From NCBI RefSeq assembly GCF_002029235.1, contig NZ_MZGV01000027.1, positions 1-63,335 of the forward strand: a stretch of DNA of 63,335 nucleotides, given 5' to 3'. The position numbers and the translations under genes are program-made. How positions within the stretch are numbered: the first letter of the stretch is position 1; each line of letters starts with the position of its first letter. The stretch comes from Clostridium oryzae (GTDB taxonomy: Bacteria > Bacillota > Clostridia > Clostridiales > Clostridiaceae). Shown here one piece after another: positions 45,788-54,261 of this stretch. Below the pieces are notes generated by a model. It was not told the DNA's origin. It worked only from the letters and a program-made list of their open reading frames with translations, and made no database searches.

Positions 45788-46213
45788 ATGGAAGCTAAAA
45801 CTAAATATCATGGTGTTAGACACTATTCAGAAGAAGACATTATATTATTTGATAAAGGTCTTCCAGGTTTTGAAAACTTAAAAAAATATATACTATTTCC
45901 TGTTGAAGATAATGAGAGCTTTCAGATTCTACATTCAATAGAAGACATGAATATAGGTCTTATAGTCATATCTCCCTTTGAAATACTGGAAAACTATGAA
46001 GTGGATATTCCTGAGAATGTCGTTAGTCAATTAAAAATATCAGATGCTAAAGATGTATTCATTTATAACACTGTAAACCTGCATTCCCAGCCTAAAAAAA
46101 TTACTGTTAACCTTAGAGCACCGTTAATTATAAATATAAAAAATAAACTTGGTCAGCAAATAATATTAAATAATGATAAGTATGCTATAAAGCATCCTAT
46201 GTTTAAGGTATGA
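45788..46213 (+). CDS. fliW: Flagellar assembly factor FliW
   Basis: A 141-residue protein with the FliW pattern [48 protein letters not shown]. FliW binds cytoplasmic flagellin and, when free, binds and blocks CsrA, so flagellin synthesis is matched to export. The csrA gene follows by four bases, and a fitting CsrA site is present in the flagellin leader at 49807-49820. Confidence 0.95.
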   Translation: MEAKTKYHGVRHYSEEDIILFDKGLPGFENLKKYILFPVEDNESFQILHSIEDMNIGLIVISPFEILENYEVDIPENVVSQLKISDAKDVFIYNTVNLHSQPKKITVNLRAPLIINIKNKLGQQIILNNDKYAIKHPMFKV

Positions 46214-46217
46214 TATC

Positions 46218-46439
46218 ATGTTAGTTATTGCTAGAAAAAAAGGTGAAACAGTATTAATAGGTGACAATATTGAGGTTACGGTGGTAAAGGTAGATGATGG
46301 TTCGGTTAAGCTTGCAATAAATGCTCCGAAGGATATAAGCATTTTAAGAAAAGAACTTTATAAAGAAATAGGAGAAGAAAATAAGACAGCCACGGAGTTT
46401 GATGCAAAAATTCTAAAAACTCTAAAAAATAAGAGGTGA
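46218..46439 (+). CDS. csrA: Translational regulator CsrA
   Basis: A 73-residue RNA-binding dimer protein: [51 protein letters not shown]. The N-terminal strand and the RKEL region are the RNA-contacting surfaces. It has the extended C-terminus found in FliW-regulated forms. The likely main target is the flagellin mRNA. Confidence 0.96.
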   Translation: MLVIARKKGETVLIGDNIEVTVVKVDDGSVKLAINAPKDISILRKELYKEIGEENKTATEFDAKILKTLKNKR

Positions 46440-46443
46440 TAAC

Positions 46444-46800
46444 ATGGATGTTATTGGAAATGTTCAAGGAGGAACTCCTCAGATAGGAGTAGCTGTTACA
46501 AATGAAACTGTTTCTCAATCTGCCAGCGTTGAGGAACAGAATGATAATAAAAATGGAGAAAATCAACAGAATATAAAAGAAAAAGATGTAAAAAATGCTG
46601 TAGATAAACTAAACAAGTTTATAGAGAGCAGTAAAACACATCTTGAGTATGAAGTTCAGAAAGACTTTAACCAAATAATTGTAAAGATAGTTGACAACAA
46701 AACAGAAGAGATAGTAAAAGAGATACCTCCCAAAAAGGTTCTTGAGATGATTGCTAAAATGTGTGAGCTAGCGGGAGTCCTAGTAGATGAAAAAGCATAA
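46444..46800 (+). CDS. flaG: FlaG family flagellar protein
   Basis: A 118-residue protein; the C-terminal half (VDKLNKFIESSKTHLEYEVQKDFNQIIVKIVDNKTEEIVKEIPPKKVLEMIAKMCELAGVLVDEKA) is the FlaG domain, and the N-terminal half is Asn/Gln-rich and probably disordered. FlaG proteins affect filament length. It lies directly after csrA. Confidence 0.9.
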   Translation: MDVIGNVQGGTPQIGVAVTNETVSQSASVEEQNDNKNGENQQNIKEKDVKNAVDKLNKFIESSKTHLEYEVQKDFNQIIVKIVDNKTEEIVKEIPPKKVLEMIAKMCELAGVLVDEKA

Positions 46801-46833
46801 ACGCTAAAAAAGTTTGTTTTAGGTGGTGATTTT

Positions 46834-47136
46834 ATGGAGTTTTGGGTTAACAGAATAGATACGAATTTACGCCAAAAAGTAAATGATGAAACCAGTTCTG
46901 GTAAAGTACATACAAAACAAAACATAGTCATCGATAATAATAATCAACAAAAGGAAAAAGAATTTAAAAAGAACAAAAAACAGGAAAAGAAAAAATTCAG
47001 CATAGAAAAGTATTCTAAAAAAAAGATAAATATAGATGCAGTAAAGATAGAAACTGTAAAAGTACAGGCCGAGAAGGAAAGCACAGCCATGGGGTTGGAA
47101 GAAAATAAGGGGATTTTTATTGACAACTTAAGCTAG
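46834..47136 (+). CDS. Lysine-rich small protein in the flagellar operon, unknown
   Basis: A 100-residue, very basic, low-complexity protein with a KEKEFKKNKKQEKKKFSIEKYSKKK stretch (about residues 38-62). No domain is recognised. AGGTGG precedes the ATG, and it is set between flaG and fliS in the same direction, so it is likely expressed. It could be an RNA- or membrane-binding partner, but there is no direct evidence. Confidence 0.7.
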   Translation: MEFWVNRIDTNLRQKVNDETSSGKVHTKQNIVIDNNNQQKEKEFKKNKKQEKKKFSIEKYSKKKINIDAVKIETVKVQAEKESTAMGLEENKGIFIDNLS

Positions 47137-47185
47137 CGTTCCATTAATATAACCGTGCTGCGGTTAATCAATTAGGAGGGTAAAT

Positions 47186-47581
47186 ATGGCATTGAATAAT
47201 CCATACAGTGTATATAAAAAGAATAGTGTTAATTATGCTTCAAAGGAACAGTTGTTACTTATGCTAGTAGAAGGTGCAGTTAAGTTTATTAAAATAGCCA
47301 GACAAGGTATATTAGACAAAAATGTAAAGGTTGCTCATGAAAATATGATAAAAGCTCAGAACATCTATTATGAACTTATGATATCGTTAGATGAAAAGAG
47401 TGCAGGCAAGTGGGCAGTTAGTCTAAAGCAAGTATATGATTTTATTATTAAAAAGCTTGTAGAAGCTAATATAAAAAAAGATGTTTCTATAATAGATAAC
47501 GAGATACTGCCATTAGCTGAAAATATTAAAGATACCTGGGAGCAGGCTTATGAAATTTCAAAATCTGGAAACCCTTTATAG
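47186..47581 (+). CDS. fliS: Flagellin export chaperone FliS
   Basis: A 131-residue helical protein with NPYSVYKKNSVNYASKEQLLLMLVEGAVKFIKIARQGI, the FliS signature. It binds the C-terminus of flagellin to prevent early polymerisation. AGGAGG precedes the ATG. A small hairpin (TAACCG/CGGTTA, 47150-47166) lies just upstream. Confidence 0.94.
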   Translation: MALNNPYSVYKKNSVNYASKEQLLLMLVEGAVKFIKIARQGILDKNVKVAHENMIKAQNIYYELMISLDEKSAGKWAVSLKQVYDFIIKKLVEANIKKDVSIIDNEILPLAENIKDTWEQAYEISKSGNPL

Positions 47582-47630
47582 AATAGCAATTTTTAATTTA
47601 TAGAGATAAAGTACTATAAGGAGTGATGAG

Positions 47631-47978
47631 ATGGATAATAGTACATTAAGAGAGAAGTTACTCCAGTATAAAAACCTGACAGAAGAATTGACAACTGCAG
47701 TAAATAATGAACAGCCTGATGCAATAGATAGTCTGTTTCAGAAGAGACAGTATATAATAGATGAAATTGATGCTTTAGGTTATGATGGGGACGAATTTAG
47801 AAAGATAGCTGAAGAATTTCAGTTATTAAATAAAAGTAAACAGCTTGAAGATGCAATTTATAAGAAAAAGGATGAAATGAGAGAAAATTTGAGAAAGCTT
47901 AAGGAAAGAAAAGTTGCTAATAAGAGTTATTATAATAGCTCTAATTCAATCAAAAGCTTTTTCAATACAAGGATTTGA
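47631..47978 (+). CDS. FliT-like flagellar protein
   Basis: A 115-residue, highly charged helical protein between fliS and fliD, the usual position of fliT, the FliD export chaperone. The sequence (LREKLLQYKNLTEELTTAVNNEQPDAIDSLFQKRQYIIDEI) fits the heptad pattern of FliT-like proteins, but the match rests mostly on position and size. Confidence 0.7.
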   Translation: MDNSTLREKLLQYKNLTEELTTAVNNEQPDAIDSLFQKRQYIIDEIDALGYDGDEFRKIAEEFQLLNKSKQLEDAIYKKKDEMRENLRKLKERKVANKSYYNSSNSIKSFFNTRI

Positions 47979-47992
47979 GGAGGTAATGGAAA

Positions 47993-49630
47993 ATGAGTAG
48001 TGTAAGCAGTACAAGTTCTAGTACAAGCTATAATAGAATGACTGGACTTGCAACAGGAGTAGATACAGATAAATATGTTGAGCAGATGATGTCTGGTGAT
48101 CAGACTAAGCTAGATAAGGCTAATCAGAATGAGCAGTACACAGAATGGCAGCAGGAAGCTTATGTAGATATTATTACAAAGCTAAAAGACTTTTATAAAA
48201 AATATCTGGATACAGCTACTGCTACATCGGACACAAGTATGCTTAATGCAAATAATTTTAATGGTGTGGCCGCTAGTGTAAGTGATGATGATTCAAAATA
48301 TATTTCAGCAAGTACTTTACCTGGTGCAGCTAAAGGAATATACAGTATAGCCATAGAGAAGTTAGCTTCAGGTGCTAAGGTAGAAAACACATCTGGTACG
48401 TTAACGGCAGGTGATCTTTCCATAAAAATAGGAGATAAGACATTTAATGTTAATGTAACCTCTACTATGACAATGGATGATTTTATAAATAGCCTAAAAA
48501 ATACATATAGCGGTGATGATGCATTAACAAATCATGTGAATATTAATTATAGTCAGCTTACAGGAAAATTATCATTAGAAACAAAGGACACTGGATTTAC
48601 AGCGGAGATGCAGATTTCAGGGACTGCAGCAGGTATATTTGGTGGAGCAGCAACTAGTAATGGTAATGATGCTGTTGTATATATTACTGAACCAGGGATG
48701 GCTAATCCTGTAAAGAAGACAGAAAGCAGCAATAAATTCACAATAGATGGAGTTACTTATAATCTTCAGAGTCCATCTCCGACAGATTCAGCTTCTTCTA
48801 GTACACTCGTTCCGCCTATTACTGAAGAAGGTATAACAGAAAAAGGTGGAGTTGTTTATAACACTACAAGAGCATCAGATGGAACCCTGACAACAACAAT
48901 GTATGGACAATCTAATATAAGCGTAAAAGCAAATGCAGATGATTCCTATAAAAAAATCAAGGCCTTTTTCGATGATTATAACACACTTATAGGCGATATA
49001 AATACGAAACTAACTGAGAAGAAGGATAGTGATTACCAGCCGCTTACGGATGCCCAGAAAAAAGATATGACAGAGGATCAGATAACAAAATGGGAGACGA
49101 AGGCTAAGAAGGGAATACTTAGAAATGATACTGTGCTTAGTGGTATGCTTACAAGTTTAAGAGAAGCTGTTTACGGTACAGTAAAAGGAGCAGGTTTAAC
49201 CAATACTCAGATAGGAATAACTACCACTTCTGACTACAAAAATGGCGGTAAAATTCAAATTGATGAAAGTAAATTAAAGGATGCTTTAGAAAATAGAGCA
49301 GATCAAGTTTTCGACTTATTTTCTCAGTATAGTTTTAATGGTTCAAGCAGCGATGATACTAAAGGAATTATACGTAAATTCGGAAAAATTGTTGATGGCG
49401 TTGTAGGTTTTGATGGTACTCTTATTCAAAAAGCTGGTTATACAGATACAAGATGGGAAGTGACCAATGACCTGAGTAAGAGTATAACTGAGCAGAAAAA
49501 GAAAATTACTTTGATGAAGGAAAATTTTGCAGAGAAGCAGCAGCGATATTATAACATGTTTGCTACGCTTGAAGCTAATATGAACAAATTAAACTCTCAA
49601 AGCAGTTGGCTTTCATCAGCATTAAGTTAA
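47993..49630 (+). CDS. fliD: Flagellar filament capping protein FliD
   Basis: A 545-residue HAP2 protein with the N-terminal MTGLATGVDTDKYVEQMMSGDQTKLDKANQNEQYTEWQQEAY, the central beta domains and the C-terminal GVVGFDGTLIQKAGYTDTRWEVTNDLSKSITEQKKKITLMKENFAEKQQRYYNMFATLEANMNKLNSQSSWL coiled region. It caps the filament and helps flagellin fold. AGGAGG precedes the ATG. Confidence 0.95.
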   Translation: MSSVSSTSSSTSYNRMTGLATGVDTDKYVEQMMSGDQTKLDKANQNEQYTEWQQEAYVDIITKLKDFYKKYLDTATATSDTSMLNANNFNGVAASVSDDDSKYISASTLPGAAKGIYSIAIEKLASGAKVENTSGTLTAGDLSIKIGDKTFNVNVTSTMTMDDFINSLKNTYSGDDALTNHVNINYSQLTGKLSLETKDTGFTAEMQISGTAAGIFGGAATSNGNDAVVYITEPGMANPVKKTESSNKFTIDGVTYNLQSPSPTDSASSSTLVPPITEEGITEKGGVVYNTTRASDGTLTTTMYGQSNISVKANADDSYKKIKAFFDDYNTLIGDINTKLTEKKDSDYQPLTDAQKKDMTEDQITKWETKAKKGILRNDTVLSGMLTSLREAVYGTVKGAGLTNTQIGITTTSDYKNGGKIQIDESKLKDALENRADQVFDLFSQYSFNGSSSDDTKGIIRKFGKIVDGVVGFDGTLIQKAGYTDTRWEVTNDLSKSITEQKKKITLMKENFAEKQQRYYNMFATLEANMNKLNSQSSWLSSALS

Positions 49631-49677
49631 TAAACAAAAAAATTATAAAAAAAATTATAAAAAAATAAAAAAAACTA

Positions 49678-49704
49678 TAAAGTGTATTTATGCGGCTACG
49701 ATAA
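49678..49704 (+). promoter_or_regulatory. Sigma-D promoter of the flagellin gene
   Basis: TAAA (49678-49681), a 15-base spacer and TACGATAA (49697-49704), followed by a leader of about 135 bases. Confidence 0.82.
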
Positions 49705-49806
49705 ATATATTAGTTAATCTAATTTGCTAATAAGCCAAAAGGCTTGTTATATATATTAAGTGATAGAGTTGGCCGACTCAACATAGGTTAACAGATATCA
49801 AAAAGT

Positions 49807-49840
49807 GGACAAGGATGTCCAAAACAAATTCAAGGAGGAA
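49807..49840 (+). promoter_or_regulatory. CsrA-binding region in the flagellin leader
   Basis: GGAC and GTCC form a short stem (49807-49820) whose loop presents AAGGAT; the embedded ACAAGGATGT (49809-49818) is an exact match to the in-vitro-selected CsrA consensus ACARGGAUGU. A second GGA is in the AAGGAGGAA ribosome site (49832-49840). This two-site layout is that of Bacillus subtilis hag. Confidence 0.8.
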
Positions 49841-49846
49841 TTTATT

Positions 49847-50713
49847 ATGGTAATTCAACACAATTTAGGTGCAATGAACGCTAACAGAATGTTAGGAATC
49901 AACAACAGTGCTACTTCAAAGGCAATGGAGAAATTAAGTTCTGGTTACAGAATCAACAGAGCTGGAGACGACGCTGCTGGACTTTCAATATCTGAAAAGA
50001 TGAGAGCTCAGATCAGAGGTCTTGATCAAGCTTCAAGAAACTCACAGGATGGTATTTCATTAATCCAGACTGCTGAAGGTGCTTTAAATGAAACTCAGAG
50101 CATACTTCAAAGAATGAGAGAATTAGCTACTCAGGCAGCTAATGATACTAACAACACAGTTGATAGATCTGCTATAAACACAGAACTTAAATCATTAGTT
50201 GATGAAATAGACAGAATATCAAAATCAACTCAGTTCAATGAAACTAACTTACTTAATGGTAGTTTAGCTACAGGAACTAAGGCTCTTGTATTCCAGATCG
50301 GTTCAAATGCTGCTACAGCTACAAATGGATTAGCTATGTCAATACACATTCAAAGCATGAGTGCTAATGCATTAAGTGTTACAATATCCACTTCTGCTAC
50401 AGATACTAACGGTATATCAGTTAGCTGTCATACTAGTGCAACTAAGGCTATATCCACAATTAATGCTGCAATTAAGCAGGTATCCAGCCAGAGAAGTCAG
50501 CTTGGTGCTTGGCAGAACAGATTGGAGCATACTATCGCTAACCTTGATAATGCTTCAGAAAACTTACAAGCAGCAGAAAGCCGTGTAAGAGATGTTGACA
50601 TGGCTAAAGAAATGATGGAGTACAGCAAGAACAATGTTCTTACTCAGGCTGCTCAGGCAATGCTTGCTCAAGCAAACCAGACTCCACAGAACGTTCTTTC
50701 CTTGTTAAGATAA
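49847..50713 (+). CDS. hag: Flagellin
   Basis: A 288-residue flagellin. The N-terminal D0/D1 region (MVIQHNLGAMNANRML, LSSGYRINRAGDDAAGLSISEKMRAQIRGLDQAS) and the C-terminal region (LGAWQNRLEHTIANLDNASENLQAAESRVRDVDMAKEMM, QANQTPQNVLSLLR) are complete. The central variable domain is short, rich in Ser and Thr, and carries one cysteine (VSCHTS), which is rare in flagellins. Ser/Thr there are likely O-glycosylation sites for the Maf proteins encoded next. I chose ATG 49847, with GGAGG upstream, over an upstream in-frame start. The codons are those of a highly expressed gene. Confidence 0.97.
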   Translation: MVIQHNLGAMNANRMLGINNSATSKAMEKLSSGYRINRAGDDAAGLSISEKMRAQIRGLDQASRNSQDGISLIQTAEGALNETQSILQRMRELATQAANDTNNTVDRSAINTELKSLVDEIDRISKSTQFNETNLLNGSLATGTKALVFQIGSNAATATNGLAMSIHIQSMSANALSVTISTSATDTNGISVSCHTSATKAISTINAAIKQVSSQRSQLGAWQNRLEHTIANLDNASENLQAAESRVRDVDMAKEMMEYSKNNVLTQAAQAMLAQANQTPQNVLSLLR

Positions 50714-50730
50714 TTATCTTTAACTTAGAA

Positions 50731-50764
50731 AAAAGGATTAGATTATATCTAGTCCTTTTTTTAT
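50731..50764 (+). terminator. Terminator after flagellin
   Basis: AAAAGGATTAGAT and ATCTAGTCCTTTT arms with a run of seven T; the stem is purine-rich on the 5' side. Confidence 0.85.
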
Positions 50765-50787
50765 AAAATGAATTTTGGAGGAAACCT

Positions 50788-52641
50788 ATGAATTTTTTCG
50801 AAAATAATATAGAATTATTAAGAAAAAAAGGAAACATAAATTTAAAACATATAGATAGAAATGATAATTATTCATGTGATACAGCGAATGATGGACAAAA
50901 GATAATAAAAGTAAATAAAAATGGAAAAGAGATTTATCTTGGAAGTAAATACAACAATAAGAGCCTTATAGACAAGTTTCTTCGAAGCTACGATTTAGAA
51001 GACGGAGATGCTATGTATGTTGTAATAGGCTTTGGAACTGGATATCATATAGAGGAACTGTTAAATAAAAGTCAGTATAACAAAATAATTGTATTGGAAT
51101 CAGATATTAATATAATAAGAACAGCTTGTGAAGAAAGAGATTTAAGAAAGATTTTAACCAATCCTAGAGTACTAATAAACACCTATTCTAATGAAAGTCA
51201 AATAATTGATATTTTTGAAAAAGAAGTCGATAGGAGTTATCCTAATTATATATATTATAATTTTTATGCAAACTATGATAAGCTTTACCAGCAAGAAATA
51301 GATATGGCCGCTAGAACTGTAAAATTTGTTACGGAGATGATGATAGCTTCAGCTGAAACAAATTTGACTTTTAAGAATAAAGTACTGGATAATTACTTTA
51401 AAAATATTAAGACCATTGCTAGGAGTGTACCGACCTTCAAATTCTACCAAAAGTTTAAGGGTACTACTGCTGTGGTAGTCTCTTCTGGACCATCCTTGAA
51501 AAAGAATATAAATGTTTTAAAAAAATATCAGAATAAAGCTATAATAATATGTGCTGCAAGAAGCTTAAAGGAACTATTAGATAATGGAGTAAGACCAGAT
51601 TTTGTATGTGCAGTGGATCCAGGAGGAATAATGGAACAGCTTATGGGACCAGTTATGGAAGAAAACATACCAATGGCATGCTTTGAGCAGTTAAATAGTC
51701 ATTTGGTTGAGAGATATAAAGGAAAGAAAATATTTTTTCTGAACCATCTTATAAGTAGCTTTAGTTATATATTTAATGTAAAATTTGATTCTTTGCCAGT
51801 AGGCGGATCAGTAGCCCATTTATGCTCTTCTCTTGCTGGTTATATGGGAGCAAAAAATATCGTTTTTGTAGGACAGGATCTAGCATATACTGATAACAAA
51901 TATCATTCAGATAGCTCAAGCAATGAAAAACTTATTGGTCAGGTAGCTTCTATAAATAGAGCTGAAGCTTTTTATGTGGAAGGAAATGTAGAAGAGAAAG
52001 TACTTACCAGCAGAAGTCTTTCTATATTCAGAAAATGGTTTGAAATGTTCATAAGAACTAATAGCAACATCAGGTTTATAAATTGTACTGAAGGCGGAGC
52101 CAAAATTCAGGGAACTGAAATTATGAGTTTGGAAGAATTTTTTAATTCAAATAGCGGCGAAGATGAAACCAGAGATAAAGAAAGAATTCTATCTATATTA
52201 TCTGAAAAGGTCGAGCCTGATTATAGCAGTATAATAAAGAAGATGCAGCAATTCAGAGACAAGCTGGTTTCTATGAGGGATAAAGCTTTAGATGGTGTTA
52301 AAAATGCTGATATTCTTCTTCAATACTATAAAGATTGTAAAAAGAAAAACATAAATTCTGTACTGAAGAAGCTGGATGATATTGATTTGCTTTATGCTAA
52401 GGAAGAAGAAATACTCTATTTAATAAACTTATGCGCATATGAGTATATGAAAAGTGTAGTATTAAATAAGGAAACTAGGACTAAAAATTTTGAAACAGAA
52501 CGTGATAAGGGAATTCGAATAGCTACAAGAAATATTTGTATATACAAGGGGTATGCAGCTGGGATAGATGTTATACTCGGAGAACTGGATTATTTACTAG
52601 AAGATATGAAAAAGGAGAAGGAGAAATATGCGCAGTCTTAA
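50788..52641 (+). CDS. Motility-associated factor (Maf/DUF115) glycosyltransferase, first copy
   Basis: A 617-residue DUF115/MptE-like protein. The central domain shows FKGTTAVVVSSGPSLKKNINVL (about 224), ARSLKELLDNGVRPDFVCAVDPG, CFEQLNSHLVERY, GGSVAHLCSSLAGYMGAKNIVFVGQDLAYT and RFINCTEGGAKIQG, all Maf signatures. Maf proteins transfer nonulosonic acids (pseudaminic or legionaminic type) to flagellin Ser/Thr. Its place directly after flagellin, ahead of sugar genes, supports that. Predicted cytoplasmic. The start codon at 50788 has GGAGG upstream. It has an N-terminal domain with VIGFGTGYHIEELL. Confidence 0.9.
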   Translation: MNFFENNIELLRKKGNINLKHIDRNDNYSCDTANDGQKIIKVNKNGKEIYLGSKYNNKSLIDKFLRSYDLEDGDAMYVVIGFGTGYHIEELLNKSQYNKIIVLESDINIIRTACEERDLRKILTNPRVLINTYSNESQIIDIFEKEVDRSYPNYIYYNFYANYDKLYQQEIDMAARTVKFVTEMMIASAETNLTFKNKVLDNYFKNIKTIARSVPTFKFYQKFKGTTAVVVSSGPSLKKNINVLKKYQNKAIIICAARSLKELLDNGVRPDFVCAVDPGGIMEQLMGPVMEENIPMACFEQLNSHLVERYKGKKIFFLNHLISSFSYIFNVKFDSLPVGGSVAHLCSSLAGYMGAKNIVFVGQDLAYTDNKYHSDSSSNEKLIGQVASINRAEAFYVEGNVEEKVLTSRSLSIFRKWFEMFIRTNSNIRFINCTEGGAKIQGTEIMSLEEFFNSNSGEDETRDKERILSILSEKVEPDYSSIIKKMQQFRDKLVSMRDKALDGVKNADILLQYYKDCKKKNINSVLKKLDDIDLLYAKEEEILYLINLCAYEYMKSVVLNKETRTKNFETERDKGIRIATRNICIYKGYAAGIDVILGELDYLLEDMKKEKEKYAQS

Positions 52642-53908
52642 TATTCAATTTTTTTCTACAAAGGAGACTGTAAATAACGAAACACTGCTGACAGTAAAGG
52701 TAAATAATAAACTTCTTCATAGTTTATATTATCCTTTAAAAGAAGCTGAAAAGTATGTAGATGGACTTAATATTGAATCAAATGAAAAAACTTTAAATGT
52801 AGTTTTTTATGGATTAGGTCTTGGATATCATATAAAAGCTCTTGCAGACAGGTTTGGAGATAAAATTAATATAACAGTGTTTGATCTGTCAAAAGAGCTG
52901 TATGAAGAACCTGAAATAAAAAATAGTAAGTTTATAAAGCAGCTTTTTAATATGAAAAATGTTGATATACATTTAAGGGATTTCAGCAAAGAATTTTGTG
53001 AAGCTTTTTCTGAGGCTGTAAGCAAGTGTGATGGTTTTTATATTTATAGGCCATCGTTAGAATTGATACCTGAAGCAGCAAAAAAATTTTCGGAAATTAT
53101 TTTAGAGTATGAGGCTGAAAAAAGTACAGAATTAAAGAATAAAGAATTGCTGGATTTTAATAGTGAAAATAATAATAAATTAAAAAACGTTAAGACGATG
53201 CACCAGTTTTTTAATGAGCATAATTTTAAAAATCAGAATGTAATTATTGTGGCAGGCGGGCCATCACTTAATATGAGTATAGATAAGCTGAAAGAGTTAG
53301 CGGCAACGGGTAATTTTTTTATAATAACTATGGGTACGCCTCTTAAGATGCTTTTAGAAAACGATATAAAGCCTGGTATGTTTTGCTCCACCGATCCATT
53401 AGAGCATGTATTTAATCAAATAAATGGATTAGATACTGAAAAATTTAATATACCTATGTGCTTTTTGTATACATCCTCATATAAAGCTGCAGAAAGTTAT
53501 AAAGGGTCTAAATATATATTTTATAATTACGATAAAATAAATGATATAAGAATAGATTGCGGAAATTCTGTTGCTACGGCTGCCTTATCAATAGCAATAG
53601 CAGGAAAACCTAAAACTGTAATATTTTTAGGACAGGATTTAGCATATATCAATGGAAAAAGACATGTGGACAATACAGTATACGGAAAGGAACATTATCA
53701 TCAAGTAGATAGTAGGGATTTTTTATCTGAAGCAGTTAGTGGTGATAAAATTTATACAAATAATTTTTTTTATTCTGTAAAGCGATGGATAGAGAGAACT
53801 ATATCTACAACTGAACATATAAGGTTTATTAATTGCAGTAAAGGTCTAAATATTGCAGGTTGTGAAAATATAGATATTGAAATACTGGAGGATGTATTAA
53901 ATGGATAA
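52628..53908 (+). CDS. Motility-associated factor (Maf/DUF115), second copy
   Basis: A 426-residue DUF115 protein, shorter than its neighbour because it lacks the C-terminal helical part. VIIVAGGPSLNMSIDKL (about 202), NDIKPGMFCSTDPLEH, NSVATAALSIAIAGKPKTVIFLGQDLAY and RFINCSKGLNIAG are the same core. It overlaps the first copy by 14 bases. It may act on another site or with another sugar. A run of eight T (53764-53771) lies in the coding region and could allow slippage. Confidence 0.87.
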   Translation: MRSLNIQFFSTKETVNNETLLTVKVNNKLLHSLYYPLKEAEKYVDGLNIESNEKTLNVVFYGLGLGYHIKALADRFGDKINITVFDLSKELYEEPEIKNSKFIKQLFNMKNVDIHLRDFSKEFCEAFSEAVSKCDGFYIYRPSLELIPEAAKKFSEIILEYEAEKSTELKNKELLDFNSENNNKLKNVKTMHQFFNEHNFKNQNVIIVAGGPSLNMSIDKLKELAATGNFFIITMGTPLKMLLENDIKPGMFCSTDPLEHVFNQINGLDTEKFNIPMCFLYTSSYKAAESYKGSKYIFYNYDKINDIRIDCGNSVATAALSIAIAGKPKTVIFLGQDLAYINGKRHVDNTVYGKEHYHQVDSRDFLSEAVSGDKIYTNNFFYSVKRWIERTISTTEHIRFINCSKGLNIAGCENIDIEILEDVLNG

Positions 53909-54248
53909 GAAATTTGAATTATTAATGACTGTATCAGAAAGTATAAATTACCTTTTAGCTAAAGCAGAAGAAATAAGTACCTACTTTGCTGAAGGAAGAG
54001 ATTCAGATGCTTCAAACCATATTGGAGTTTTCATAGATGATTTAAGTCTTACAATAAAGGCAATAAATCTAACGGAGAATGTCCAAAAAGAAAAAATAGA
54101 TACTAGTGAAATAAATGAAGTATTAAATTCAATGGTTGAGGCTTTTGAAAACAGTGACTTTATTCTTTTAGGAGATCTTTTTCAATATGAATTGTCACCA
54201 ATATTACAGAAATGGAACGATAAGATCAGTATGAACACATTTAACTAA
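53901..54248 (+). CDS. Small helical protein coupled to the Maf genes, unknown
   Basis: A 115-residue helical, acidic protein (MDKKFELLMTVSESINYLLAKAEEISTYFAEGRDSDASNHIGVFIDDL). No known family is recognised; size and character resemble FliS- or FliT-like chaperones. It overlaps the second Maf gene by 8 bases, so translation is coupled and a partner role in flagellin glycosylation is plausible. Confidence 0.75.
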   Translation: MDKKFELLMTVSESINYLLAKAEEISTYFAEGRDSDASNHIGVFIDDLSLTIKAINLTENVQKEKIDTSEINEVLNSMVEAFENSDFILLGDLFQYELSPILQKWNDKISMNTFN

Positions 54249-54261
54249 GGCGGTGAATTCA

